Below are positions 26,106 to 34,210 of a DNA stretch of 64,000 nucleotides, in pieces (the stretch's first letter is position 1; each line of letters starts with the position of its first letter). The DNA is from Caulobacteraceae bacterium. Lineage in GTDB: Bacteria > Pseudomonadota > Alphaproteobacteria > Caulobacterales > Caulobacteraceae. Below the pieces are notes generated by a model. That model made no database searches, had not been told where the DNA came from, and was given only the letters and a program-made list of their open reading frames with translations. Position numbers and translations under genes: made by a program. Location of the stretch: NCBI GenBank assembly GCA_025450315.1, contig JANWHQ010000014.1, positions 1-64,000 of the forward strand, read 5' to 3'.

Positions 26106-27040
26106 GCAGACTGCTCGTAGGCCGACAGCATGTGGTCGGCGACCTCGCGCACCACCTCTTCCCTGACGTGCGTGTGGTCGTCGATATAGCTCGCCAGGCC
26201 GCCGCTTCGGACGATCTCGTAGGCGGGGAAATAGTCGACGCCCGGGAGAGCGGCCAGCTGCCCGGCGGCGACGCGGAGAACGGCCTTGGAGTACTCGTTG
26301 GCGTTGACACAGTCCTCGCCCGAGAAGGTGACTTGAAGGGGAACCGGCGAAACGGTGAGGATCACGTGCACGCCGGACGCCCCCAGCGCTTCAAGGGCGG
26401 GCGCCAGCACCGCCGTGGTTTCTTCGACCCCGAGGCGGCGGAAGCTGAAGCGGCCGGGGTGCTTGCGCGCCCACTCCTTCGTGGGCATCCGGTTCAGGAA
26501 CAGGCGGAGTTCCTCATCGTACCAGCACTCGACGAACCCCAGGGTGACGATCGCGCAATCCGAGGCCCCGAGCCGCCGATAGACGGCGTCGATCTCGCGC
26601 CTGCGCCCGAGCGCCCGTTCGCGGGTCACGCTGGCGCCGGCCTTCAGCTGCGGGTCGATCACCCCATCGCCGACCGGGATAAGGGAGTCGTCCGGCAGCG
26701 ATGCGCCCTCGAGCGCCAGCAGGATGCGCTGCGCGGTCGAGCCAGGATTGTACTCGTTCAACAGCCCATTTGGCGCGTGGCGGAATTCCTCTGGCGGCAC
26801 GGCGAAGTCGAGGGTCGGCACCCGGCACCCCAGCGGGGCGAGCGCCTGCTCGATATTGCGGGCGAAGCAACTGCCGATGGTGAAGACCTGCGCCCCTCGG
26901 AAATCGATACGCCGCTTGGGGGTGAACTCAGGGAACAGAAGGCCGGCGCGCGCGCGGCGGTCGCCCGAGACTGGATATTCGCGGATCTCGCGAACGCTCG
27001 CGGGCTGCCTGACGGCCTGTTCGAAAGAGAGCTTCTGCAT
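26102..27040 (-). CDS. GSCFA family protein
   Basis: 312 residues, cytoplasmic. The family signature is FTIGSCFARNIEQAL, giving the Gly-Ser-Cys-Phe-Ala name. It is followed by NPGSTAQRILLALEG, VTLGFVECWYD, and ILTVSPVPLQVTFSGEDC near the C-terminus. The family resembles SGNH hydrolases and is often found in glycan-related loci, but its reaction is unproven. It is on the minus strand, convergent with the fibre gene, and may modify surface glycans that serve as a receptor; that is speculation from position. Confidence 0.8.
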   Translation of the reverse strand: MQKLSFEQAVRQPASVREIREYPVSGDRRARAGLLFPEFTPKRRIDFRGAQVFTIGSCFARNIEQALAPLGCRVPTLDFAVPPEEFRHAPNGLLNEYNPGSTAQRILLALEGASLPDDSLIPVGDGVIDPQLKAGASVTRERALGRRREIDAVYRRLGASDCAIVTLGFVECWYDEELRLFLNRMPTKEWARKHPGRFSFRRLGVEETTAVLAPALEALGASGVHVILTVSPVPLQVTFSGEDCVNANEYSKAVLRVAAGQLAALPGVDYFPAYEIVRSGGLASYIDDHTHVREEVVREVADHMLSAYEQSA

Positions 27041-27189
27041 CGGGGAATCCTGGCAGGTCGATTTGGCGCCGCGCTCGTGCAGTCCCGGGCCTCATTCGCT
27101 CGCCATCCCCTATCCGATAGCACACGCGTCCAGCGCGCAACTACCCGGCCCTTTCGTCGCCGCCACATCCAATATCCCCGAGGATTCTC

Positions 27190-27321
27190 ATGGCTGAAGC
27201 CGCTCCCACTTTCGGCCAAATCCTGGAGTGGGACAGGGCGGGCCTTGTCACGCTCGCGGGCCGCGACGACGGCCGCCGCCCGGGTCCGCCGACGAGTTCG
27301 CCGGGTTTAGCCCGGCCCTAA
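27190..27321 (+). CDS. Possible 43-residue ORF
   Basis: ATG at 27190 has GAGG six bases upstream. It encodes 43 residues beginning MAEAAPTFGQILEWDRAGLV and becoming Arg/Pro-rich. Its TAA stop overlaps the CTAA half of promoter P3. The first half looks protein-like; the second half looks like non-coding G+C-rich sequence. May be a short phage gene or a chance frame. The rest of 27041-27189 shows no gene. Confidence 0.25.
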   Translation: MAEAAPTFGQILEWDRAGLVTLAGRDDGRRPGPPTSSPGLARP

Positions 27322-27345
27322 GCGGCGGCGGCGGGGCGCAGGCTC
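27307..27345 (+). promoter_or_regulatory. Phage-regulon promoter P3
   Basis: TTAG at 27307-27310, seven bases, CTAA at 27318-27321. A CAGGCT at 27339-27344 replaces the TAGSCT element, with 16 bases after CTAAG instead of 17. The next gene's ATG is 6 bases further on, again without a ribosome site. Weaker than P1, P2 and P5 in the downstream element, but the dyad is exact. Confidence 0.5.
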
Positions 27346-27350
27346 GGCCC

Positions 27351-27647
27351 ATGACCCGAACGATCTATGTCCTGCGCGGCGGCGAGCTGGTCGACAAGCG
27401 CAGCGCTTCGCCGCTTCACGCCCGGGCGCCCGCGCCGACGGTGCGGCCCGACGGCATGGGTCCGATGCGTTCGATGGCCGACGGGCGCATCTACGACTCC
27501 CGCTCGGCCTACCACGCCAGCGTGCGGGCGGCCGGCTGCGAGATCGTCGGCGACGAACGGGCTCCCTTCGAGCGGCGCCCGGTGTTCGAGCCCGGCCGCA
27601 CCGGCGCCGACATCAAGGCCGCCATCGAACAGCTGAGGTCCCGATGA
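27351..27647 (+). CDS. Small phage protein, unknown
   Basis: 98 residues. N-terminal TIYVLRGGELVDKRSA, then RPDGMGPMRSMADGRIYDSRSAYHASVRAAGCEIVGDE, then a short C-terminal helix (ADIKAAIEQLR). The 'MADGRIYDSRSAYHASVRAAGC' block resembles small head-region proteins encoded near the portal and scaffold in podophages. Leaderless start at 27351 just after promoter P3. Its 3' end overlaps a possible 51-residue ORF by ATGA. Confidence 0.65.
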   Translation: MTRTIYVLRGGELVDKRSASPLHARAPAPTVRPDGMGPMRSMADGRIYDSRSAYHASVRAAGCEIVGDERAPFERRPVFEPGRTGADIKAAIEQLRSR

Positions 27648-27799
27648 GCGCGTGTTTCACCGGCTCCGGCGCCGCGGACGCGCCGCTGCATTCGCCCGTG
27701 GGCCCCGATCCGTTTTCCTCGGGTCGCCGCCGCCTCCGCCAAGGAGCCGTCTCCGGCCGGCCGTCCTGCGCCGCCTCCAATCTCGAAGTGACCGTTTAG
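27644..27799 (+). CDS. Possible 51-residue ORF
   Basis: ATG at 27644 overlaps the stop of the preceding gene in an ATGA, the usual coupling arrangement in phage operons. The 51-residue product (MSACFTGSGAADAPLHSPVG and so on) is Ser/Arg/Pro-rich with no recognisable fold. It stops within the TTAG half of promoter P4. Only the coupling supports it. Confidence 0.25.
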   Translation: MSACFTGSGAADAPLHSPVGPDPFSSGRRRLRQGAVSGRPSCAASNLEVTV

Positions 27800-27834
27800 C
27801 CCCGTCCTAAGCGGGCGCCGGGAGGACCGATGAT
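27796..27834 (+). promoter_or_regulatory. Phage-regulon promoter P4
   Basis: TTAG at 27796-27799, seven bases, CTAA at 27807-27810. The downstream element is poor (GATGAT where TAGSCT is expected). The distance from CTAAG to the ATG at 27842 (30 bases) matches P1-P3 (28-30), which argues for that start rather than the ATG at 27830. Confidence 0.45.
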
Positions 27835-27841
27835 CCTCCCC

Positions 27842-28957
27842 ATGACCCAAGACACCGAGGAATTCATCGACTCCGCCGCCGCGCCCCTGGCCGGCGAAGC
27901 GGACGGCCTGTCCCTGCGCGAGGCGCTGGCGAATGCGCTGGCGGACGCCGGGGAGGGCGCGGCGGCCGCTTCCGTCCCCCCGGCGGCCGCCGCGCCCGCT
28001 CGAGACCCGGACGGGCGCTTCGCCCGGTCCTCGGATCGCCCGGGCCCCCAATCTCCGAATGAGCCGGACGGACCGCCCACCCCCGCCAAGGCGGGGGGCG
28101 AGCCGGCGGCCGGACCCGGCGCCGCGGACGCGGCCCGGACCACCGCGCCGCCGCCCTCGTGGAGCGCCGCAGCCCAGGCCGAGTTCCAGTCCCTGCCCGA
28201 ACATATCCGAAAGGAGGTCCTGAAGCGGGAAGCGGACATGGAGCGCGGCCGGGCCCAGTGGCAATCGGGCGCCGAACGGCTCAACCGCCTGGACGCCGTG
28301 CTTGGCCCCCGCGCCGACTACATCCGCATGCGCGGCATGGACGAGGCCGGCGCCATCCAGGCGCTGTTCGCGGCCCAGGACCTGCTCGAGCGCGACCCGA
28401 TCGAGGGCCTGAGGCACATCGCGCGAACCTACGGCGTCGACCCCCGCGCCCTGGCCATGGCCGGCGCGCCGCAGCAGCCGCAGGGGGCGACGTCCCCCCA
28501 GGCCCAGCCGCCGGCGCCGTTCGCCAGCCTGGCGCGCGAGGTCGAGACCCTGAAAGGAGCGCTCGCGCAGCAGCGGCAGCGCGCCGAAGCCGCCCACAAG
28601 GCCGGGGTGTTGAGCCAGGTCGAGGCGTTCGCCGCCGATCCCGCCAATCTCTACTTCGAGAACGTGCGCGAACGGATGGCGGCCCTGCTACGGGCCGAGA
28701 CGGCGAAGGACGTCGCCGAGGCCTACCAGCAGGCGATCTGGAGCGATCCCGACGTGCGCTCGCAGCTCCTGCGCCAGCAGGCGGCCGAGCGGCCGGGCGG
28801 GCCTTCGGACGCCGCCCGCGCGAAAGCGGCGCAGGCCCGTCACGCCTCAGGGTCGATCACCGGCTCGCCCTCGCCCGGCTCGCGTCCGGGCCGGGGCGGG
28901 CCAGCCCCCACGCTCCGCGACGAGCTGCTCCACGCCTGGAACGAGCACGCGGTCTGA
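27842..28957 (+). CDS. Phage scaffold-like protein
   Basis: 371 residues, placed directly before the capsid gene. Acidic N-terminus (MTQDTEEFIDS), a Pro/Ala-rich disordered middle, then helices with EFQSLPEHIRKEVLKREADMERGRAQW and FFENVRE-like and AEAYQQAIWSDPDVR segments. It ends in a Gly/Pro/Arg-rich tail (LRDELLHAWNEH). This acidic, helical, low-complexity profile before a major capsid gene is typical of scaffolding proteins that guide procapsid assembly. ATG 27830 is an alternative start with GGAGG close upstream; the promoter spacing favours 27842. Confidence 0.6.
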   Translation: MTQDTEEFIDSAAAPLAGEADGLSLREALANALADAGEGAAAASVPPAAAAPARDPDGRFARSSDRPGPQSPNEPDGPPTPAKAGGEPAAGPGAADAARTTAPPPSWSAAAQAEFQSLPEHIRKEVLKREADMERGRAQWQSGAERLNRLDAVLGPRADYIRMRGMDEAGAIQALFAAQDLLERDPIEGLRHIARTYGVDPRALAMAGAPQQPQGATSPQAQPPAPFASLAREVETLKGALAQQRQRAEAAHKAGVLSQVEAFAADPANLYFENVRERMAALLRAETAKDVAEAYQQAIWSDPDVRSQLLRQQAAERPGGPSDAARAKAAQARHASGSITGSPSPGSRPGRGGPAPTLRDELLHAWNEHAV

Positions 28958-28983
28958 ACCCCCTTCAAAGGAATCCCTAGGGA

Positions 28984-29955
28984 ATGGCTTCCCCGAACCT
29001 CAACGAGATCGTGACCACGACTCTCCGGAACCGCTCCGGAAAGCTCGCGGACAACATCACCAACAACAACGCCCTCCTGGCGCGGATGAAGAAGAAGGGC
29101 TCGATCAAGCCCGTCTCCGGCGGCCGCACCATCGTGCAGGAGCTGGAGTACGCCCAGAACGGCACCTACCAGCGCTATGCCGGCTACCAGGTGCTGAACA
29201 TCCAGCCCTCGGACGTGTTCACCGCGGCCGAGTTCGACTGGAAGCAGGCGGCCGTGGCGGTCACCTGGAACGGCCTGGAGATCGACGTCCAGAACACCGG
29301 CGCCGAGCAGATCATCGACCTCTTGGAAAGCCGGATCCAGAACGCCGAGAAGACCATGGCCAACAACCTGTCCTACGACCTGTATTCCAACGGGACGGCG
29401 GACGGGGGCCTGCAGATCGGTGGCCTGCAGCTGCTGGTCGCCGACGCGCCGACCTCGGGCGTGGTGGGCGGCATCGACCGCTCGCAGTGGCCGTTCTGGC
29501 GCAACCAGGTGTTCTCGGGCGTGACCAACGGCGGCGCCGCGGTCTCGCCGTCCAACATCCAGGCCTACATGAACCAGCTCTGGCTGGCGACGAAGCGCCA
29601 GAACGACGTCACCGACCTGATCATCGCCGACAACGCCTACTTCAACGACTACTGGCTGAGCCTGCAGGCGATCCAGCGGATCACCAGCGAAAGCAGCGGC
29701 GAGGCCGGCTACCAGACGCTGAAGTACATGGGCGCGGACGTGGTCCCCGACGGCGGCGTGGGCGCGGCCTGCCCGGCCAACCACATGTATTTCCTGAACA
29801 CCGACTACATCAAATATCGGCCGTCCTCGAAGCGGAACATGGTTCCGCTGGAGACGGTCTCCTCGATCAACCAGGACGCCTCCGTGCGGCTGATCGTGTG
29901 GGCCGGGAACATGACCCTGTCCAACGCCCAGCTGCAGGGCGTGCTGATCGCCTAA
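28984..29955 (+). CDS. Phage major capsid protein (HK97-fold candidate)
   Basis: 323 residues. It begins MASPNLNEIVTTTLRNRSGK, and has VSGGRTIVQELEYAQNGTYQRYAGY, a long helix FDWKQAAVAVTWNGLEI and a C-terminal RLIVWAGNMTLSNAQLQGVLIA. These are typical of the capsid proteins that follow scaffold genes in podovirus-like prophages. It forms the icosahedral shell. AAAGGAAT precedes the ATG. It sits 26 bases after the scaffold gene, in the same operon driven by P4. Confidence 0.8.
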   Translation: MASPNLNEIVTTTLRNRSGKLADNITNNNALLARMKKKGSIKPVSGGRTIVQELEYAQNGTYQRYAGYQVLNIQPSDVFTAAEFDWKQAAVAVTWNGLEIDVQNTGAEQIIDLLESRIQNAEKTMANNLSYDLYSNGTADGGLQIGGLQLLVADAPTSGVVGGIDRSQWPFWRNQVFSGVTNGGAAVSPSNIQAYMNQLWLATKRQNDVTDLIIADNAYFNDYWLSLQAIQRITSESSGEAGYQTLKYMGADVVPDGGVGAACPANHMYFLNTDYIKYRPSSKRNMVPLETVSSINQDASVRLIVWAGNMTLSNAQLQGVLIA

Positions 29956-29968
29956 GGGAGCCGCGACC

Positions 29969-31555
29969 ATGCGAGACCTTCGTCATCTATCCGGCCGCGC
30001 CGCGCTCCTCGCCGGCGCCGCCGATCCGGCCCTGTGCCAGCTGGTCTGGCAGGGGGACTTCGGCACGGGCCAGCCCACCGGCTCGGGCGTGTGGGACGAC
30101 GCCGGCATCAATCCGTGCCTGCTCGTCCTGACCGGGACCGCCAACTCGATCCCGCAGCCGCAGTTCAAGCTCGGCCATCGGGCCCGTGGCGACTTCGGCA
30201 CCGAGTTCGTCTACTGCCGCCTGGTCCTGGCCTCGACCACCGACCTCTTGCCTGGGGACGTCTACCAGTTCGACGAGAACTTCCTCGCCGCCGCCGCGAC
30301 CACCTCCGGCGCGGTGCTGAGCGGGGAAGTGGGCGTCGGCATGGTGTTCGCCCCGGCGACGGTGGCCGGGACCTATTACCTCTGGCTGGCGGTGCGCGGG
30401 CACATCGGCGTCCGCGACAATGGCTCCTCGGTCGCCCATGGCGTCGCCGAGACCAGCACGGGGGCCGGGGCGGTGAAGTTCAAGATCACCCACACGTCGA
30501 CGACGCTGACCTTGAACAACCTGGTGGCCAACGCCGCGTCCAGCAACATCACCTTCACTGGTGACACGCTGAACGGCTCGCCCACGATCAAGAACGTGGC
30601 CTCGCAGATCAGCCTCGACGGGGCTGTGGGCGGGATCACGGACCTGCTCCTGGGTGCGACGATCACCGGCACGAACCTGCCATCGAACGCCTGTATCGCC
30701 GCGATCCGGCGTGTGGCGAACGCCTGGCAGATCGATATCGGGACCTCCACCACCGGGGCCCAGAAGACGTTGCAGAACGCCTCGGGCACGGCGACGGGAA
30801 CGACCTTCACCCTCACCACCCTGGTGCAGGCGCAGGCCCTGAACCCGCTGGGCGCGCCGGCGGTGACCCGATCCACGGGCGGGAGGGTTCCGGCCCTCCC
30901 GCTACCCTTTGAGAGGCTCCATGTCCGAAACCGATTTCCGCGACCCCTCGGCCCCGAAGTCGCCGGCGATCCCGCAGTTCTTCACCGAGGCGGTGAAGCT
31001 GGAGTGGAAGAGCCGCCAGGAGGGCCGCCCGATCTTCGAGGACCGGGAGTTCGTCCGCATCATCATCCCCGGCGACCGCCGCTCCGTGGCCGTCGAGCCG
31101 GTGGGCGAAGCGCACAAGGCGCGCTGGCCGCGCGAATACGAGGCCTTCCAGGTCGGCCGCGAGGCGCCCGTGGAGGGCACGCCGCTGTCGGAATGGCCGG
31201 TGTCGCTGATGAGCCCGGCCCGGGTGCAGGAGCTGGCCTATTTCAACCTGCGCACGGTCGAGCAGCTGGCGGCGGTCAACGACGCCCAGCTGCAGAACCT
31301 GGGCATGGGCTCGCGGGAGCTGCGCGAGCGGGCCCGCACCTGGCTGGAGGTCGCGGCCAAGGGCGCCGGGCCCATCGAGCGGCTGATCTCGCGCAACGAG
31401 GAGCTGACGCTGGAGACCGAGCGGCTGACGCGCGAGCTGAAGGCCGCCAACGCCGAGCTGTCGGCGCTGAAGAGCAAGGAGATCCGCCATGCCGGCGCTG
31501 CAGCGTAGCGTCTCGATCCGGGGCGCGAGGTTCTACCAGGAGGGCGATCAGGTGA
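29969..31555 (+). CDS. Phage head decoration/fibre-type protein; no stop where expected
   Basis: The protein-like part is residues 1 to ~298 (to about base 30865): MRDLRHLSGRAALLAGAADP, beta-rich domains with LVWQGDFGTGQPTGSGVWDD and YLWLAVRGHIGVRDNGSS, and a Thr/Asn-rich C-terminal region ending near LVQAQALNPLGAP. This suits a capsid-surface or spike protein. Beyond this point the frame stays open but becomes Arg/Gly/Pro-rich, passes through a perfect hairpin at 30879-30902, and overlaps the entire next gene. The true stop has probably been lost by a small frameshift or sequence error. GGGAG precedes the ATG. Confidence 0.55.
   Translation: MRDLRHLSGRAALLAGAADPALCQLVWQGDFGTGQPTGSGVWDDAGINPCLLVLTGTANSIPQPQFKLGHRARGDFGTEFVYCRLVLASTTDLLPGDVYQFDENFLAAAATTSGAVLSGEVGVGMVFAPATVAGTYYLWLAVRGHIGVRDNGSSVAHGVAETSTGAGAVKFKITHTSTTLTLNNLVANAASSNITFTGDTLNGSPTIKNVASQISLDGAVGGITDLLLGATITGTNLPSNACIAAIRRVANAWQIDIGTSTTGAQKTLQNASGTATGTTFTLTTLVQAQALNPLGAPAVTRSTGGRVPALPLPFERLHVRNRFPRPLGPEVAGDPAVLHRGGEAGVEEPPGGPPDLRGPGVRPHHHPRRPPLRGRRAGGRSAQGALAARIRGLPGRPRGARGGHAAVGMAGVADEPGPGAGAGLFQPAHGRAAGGGQRRPAAEPGHGLAGAARAGPHLAGGRGQGRRAHRAADLAQRGADAGDRAADARAEGRQRRAVGAEEQGDPPCRRCSVASRSGARGSTRRAIR
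30879..30902 (+). terminator. Intrinsic terminator-like hairpin
   Basis: A perfect 9-bp stem GCGGGAGGG / CCCTCCCGC with loop TTCCGG, followed by TACCCTTT. It lies after the protein-like part of the preceding gene and 18 bases before the next start codon, where a gene boundary would be expected. It may weaken or terminate transcription from the capsid unit. Confidence 0.6.
30921..31508 (+). CDS. Phage protein, helical C-terminus, unknown role
   Basis: 195 residues from the ATG at 30921 (GAGAGG upstream; a TTG at 30909 is an alternative). N-terminal part contains KSPAIPQFFTEAVKLEWKSRQEGRPIFED and FVRIIIPGDRR. Around the middle, LNLRTVEQLAAVNDAQLQNLGMG is a helix-hairpin-like segment. The C-terminus is a coiled coil (NEELTLETERLTRELKAANAELSALKSKE). 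The family occurs beside capsid genes of podovirus-like prophages without an assigned function. Confidence 0.65.
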   Translation: MSETDFRDPSAPKSPAIPQFFTEAVKLEWKSRQEGRPIFEDREFVRIIIPGDRRSVAVEPVGEAHKARWPREYEAFQVGREAPVEGTPLSEWPVSLMSPARVQELAYFNLRTVEQLAAVNDAQLQNLGMGSRELRERARTWLEVAAKGAGPIERLISRNEELTLETERLTRELKAANAELSALKSKEIRHAGAAA

Positions 31556-31698
31556 TGTTCGTCCGCCATCTGGACGCCTCGACCCGCGAGGGTCCCCGCG
31601 CCGCGACCGACCAGGACCGCTGGACGCATCCGGAAGCCTGGGGCGAGTTCGACGCCGACCGACCGCCTGCCGCGCCCTCGCCGAAGAGGAAGGCATGA
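31489..31698 (+). CDS. Small phage protein
   Basis: 69 residues, overlapping the end of the previous gene by 20 bases and the start of the next by 4, so it is translationally coupled on both sides. RFYQEGDQVMFVRHLDASTREG and WTHPEAW are recognisable beta/loop segments, and the C-terminus is basic (PSPKRKA). Compact phage genes of this size between capsid and adaptor genes are common. Role unknown. Confidence 0.6.
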   Translation: MPALQRSVSIRGARFYQEGDQVMFVRHLDASTREGPRAATDQDRWTHPEAWGEFDADRPPAAPSPKRKA

Positions 31699-32390
31699 GC
31701 CTGCTGTCGATCGTCCAGGGCGTGTCGGGGCGGCTGTCGCTGCCGCAGCCGTCGGCGGTGGTGGGATCGAGCGACAAGCAGGTGATCCAGCTGCTGGCCC
31801 TGGCCAACGAGGAGGGGACCGCGCTGGCGCGCCGGCACGGCTGGCAGGCGCTGGCGGAGGAGCAGACCTTCGTCACCGTGGCCTCGCCGGCCCAGGGCGC
31901 GGCGCTGCCGGCCGACTTCGACCGCTTCGTCCCGGGCAGCGTCTTCAACCGCTCGACCCGGCGGCCGATGACCGGGCCGATCACGTCCCGGCAATGGCAG
32001 TGGATCCAGGCCCAGCCGGCCTATTCCACCGCCTGCCTGGCGTTCCGCGAGCGCACCGGCCAGTTCCTGATCGCCCCCACGCCGCCGGCGGGCGAGACGA
32101 TCGCCTACGAATACCTGTCGAGGAACTGGGCCCGGAGCTCGGGCGGCGCGGCGCAGTCCGCCTTCCTGGCCGACGCCGACAAGGCGCTGCTGGACGAGGA
32201 GCTGATCGCGCTGGGCCTGCGCTGGCGGTTCCTGCGGGCCAAGGGGCTCGATTACGCCGAGGAGATGGCCAGCTACGAACGGGAGCTGGAGCAGGCCATG
32301 GCCCGCGACGGCGGCTCGACCGCGGTGAGCCTCACGCCCCGGCCGGCGGACCCCGACCGCGTCAACATCCCCGACGGGAGCTTCGGCTGA
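31695..32390 (+). CDS. Phage head-to-tail adaptor protein
   Basis: 231 residues. Helical and charged, with VVGSSDKQVIQLLALANEEGTALARRHGWQAL near the N-terminus and a beta segment with YEYLSRNWAR, then AFLADADKALLDEELIALGLRWRFLRAKGLDYAEE. This composition and its order after the capsid genes fit the gp11/gp4-type adaptor that joins the portal to the tail. It ends in the TGATG overlap that starts the tail-hub gene. Confidence 0.65.
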   Translation: MSLLSIVQGVSGRLSLPQPSAVVGSSDKQVIQLLALANEEGTALARRHGWQALAEEQTFVTVASPAQGAALPADFDRFVPGSVFNRSTRRPMTGPITSRQWQWIQAQPAYSTACLAFRERTGQFLIAPTPPAGETIAYEYLSRNWARSSGGAAQSAFLADADKALLDEELIALGLRWRFLRAKGLDYAEEMASYERELEQAMARDGGSTAVSLTPRPADPDRVNIPDGSFG

Positions 32391-34210
32391 TGCGCGCGGC
32401 GCTGCGAGCCAATCCCCAGCGCCGGCAGGTGTCGGTCGGCCAGTCGATCCCGGCGCCGATCGGGGGCTGGGACGCCTACAACCCCCTGGCCGCCATGCCG
32501 ATCGAGAACGCGGTGATCCTGGACAACTGGGTGCCGCGCGCCGGCTATGTGGAGATGCGGCGGGGCTATGTGCAGCACGCCAGCGGCTTCACCTCGCCGG
32601 CCGAGAGCCTGATGGCCTTCCGCGGCGGCCCGGCGGGCGACAGCCTGTTCGCGGCGGCCGGGGGAGAGATCCACGACGTGACCGACGGCGGCCTGATCGG
32701 GGCGCCGATCGCCTCGGGTTTCAGCTGCGACCGCTGGAACAGCGTCAACTATTCCAACGCGGCCGGCGCCTGGCTGGTCGCCGTCAACGGCCAGGACGCG
32801 CCCCAGGGCTACAACTTGGGCGCCTGGGCGCCGCTGCCGGCGCTGTCGGGAAGCTCGGGCCCGATCGTCCTGGCGCCCGAGAGCCTGTTCAACGTGTTCG
32901 CGCACAAGGGGCGGCTGCACTACCTCGAACAGGGGACGCTGCGCGTCTGGAACCCGGCCGCCGGCGCGGTGGGCGGAGCGTGCACGCTGCTCGACCTGTC
33001 GTCGATCTTCTCCAAGGGCGGGCGGCTGGTGGCGGGCGGGGGCTGGAGCTACCAGTTCGGCGTCACCGCCGACGACTACGCCGTCTATGTCAGCGACCAG
33101 GGCCAGGTGGCGATCTACCAGGGCAGCGATCCCACCAACGCCTCGGACTGGAGCCTGGTGGGCGTCTACGACTTCGGCCCGCCGCTAGGGCCCAAGGGCC
33201 TGCTGAAATTCGGCGGCGACCTGGCGGTGCTGACCTCCGACGGGGTGATCCCGCTGAGCCAGGGGCTGAAGCTCGACCGCTCCCGGCAGAACGAGGTGGC
33301 GCTGACCGCCAAGATCGTCAACGCCTTCTCGGCGGCGGTGAAGAACTACGCGGCCAACCACGGCTGGCAGGGGATCCTCTATCCCGGCCAGACCCAGAGC
33401 GCGGACGTCTCGGCCTCGGGCGGATCGCTGGCGATCTTCAACGTGCCGGTGTCGCCGCCGCCCTGGAACGCCCAGACCACCTATCCGGCCTCGACCGGCG
33501 CCCAGCCGATGCTGGTGCTGGGATCGGACGAGACCGTCTATGCCTCGGCCGTGGGCTCGAACCTGGGCCACAATCCGGTGGGGGACGGCGGAGTCCACTG
33601 GACGGCGGCGGGCGCCTCCGGCGGGACCAACATCCAGTTCGTGCAGAACGTGATGACCGGGGCCTGGTGCCGGTTCGTGAACCTGGACGCCTTCTGCTGG
33701 GAGCTGGCCAACGGCGCCATCTACTTCGGCTCGACGCTGGGGGTGTTCCAGTGGGACGTGGGCTCGGACGACTCGGGCACGCCGATCACCGGCGACGTGA
33801 AGAGCGCCTTCACCAACTTCGGCGACGGCAGCCGCCAGAAGCGCTTCACCATGATCCGGCCGCTGCTCTACACCACCTCGGCGGTGCGGCCGACGCTGGA
33901 GATCGACGTCGACTACCAGGAGAGCGAGCCGACGGCGGCGCCCACCATCTCGCCCCAGGGCGCGGCCGCCGCGATCCGCTACGACTGGACCAGCGCCTCG
34001 GGCATCGGCTACGTCGGCGCCGCGCGGATGCAGGTGCAGCTGCAGGGCGACACCGCCGCGGCGCTGCTGGGCGTCGGCGACACCCCGCCCCACGACCTGG
34101 GCATCGACAGCTCGGACGACACCCTGCTGACCCAGGGCAGCGCGCCCTTCGACGTGCCCTGCCAGCTGCTGGGCTTCGACGTGGTCTACGAGGTGGGCGG
34201 CCTGATCTGA
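32390..34210 (+). CDS. Podovirus tail tube/hub protein (P22 gp10-like)
   Basis: 606 residues from an ATG that shares its A with the previous stop (TGATG). GGWDAYNPLAAMPIENAVILDNWVPRAGYVEMRRG at the start, repeated beta-propeller-like strands (LFAAAGGEIHDVT, LRVWNPAAG, YAVYVSDQGQVAIYQGS), and RFTMIRPLLYTTSAVRPTLEIDVDY resemble podoviral tail-hub or DNA-stabilisation proteins. It is coupled at its end to the GNAT gene by another TGATG. The 738-residue frame from 31994 is a read-through, not the gene. Confidence 0.7.
   Translation: MRAALRANPQRRQVSVGQSIPAPIGGWDAYNPLAAMPIENAVILDNWVPRAGYVEMRRGYVQHASGFTSPAESLMAFRGGPAGDSLFAAAGGEIHDVTDGGLIGAPIASGFSCDRWNSVNYSNAAGAWLVAVNGQDAPQGYNLGAWAPLPALSGSSGPIVLAPESLFNVFAHKGRLHYLEQGTLRVWNPAAGAVGGACTLLDLSSIFSKGGRLVAGGGWSYQFGVTADDYAVYVSDQGQVAIYQGSDPTNASDWSLVGVYDFGPPLGPKGLLKFGGDLAVLTSDGVIPLSQGLKLDRSRQNEVALTAKIVNAFSAAVKNYAANHGWQGILYPGQTQSADVSASGGSLAIFNVPVSPPPWNAQTTYPASTGAQPMLVLGSDETVYASAVGSNLGHNPVGDGGVHWTAAGASGGTNIQFVQNVMTGAWCRFVNLDAFCWELANGAIYFGSTLGVFQWDVGSDDSGTPITGDVKSAFTNFGDGSRQKRFTMIRPLLYTTSAVRPTLEIDVDYQESEPTAAPTISPQGAAAAIRYDWTSASGIGYVGAARMQVQLQGDTAAALLGVGDTPPHDLGIDSSDDTLLTQGSAPFDVPCQLLGFDVVYEVGGLI

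Noticed and set aside
27820-27841. Start codon ATG 27830 for the scaffold gene and its GGAGGA/TCCTCC hairpin
   Set aside because: Ribosome-site spacing is short and the ATG at 27842 fits the regular 28-30 base distance seen at the other promoters; kept only as an alternative.
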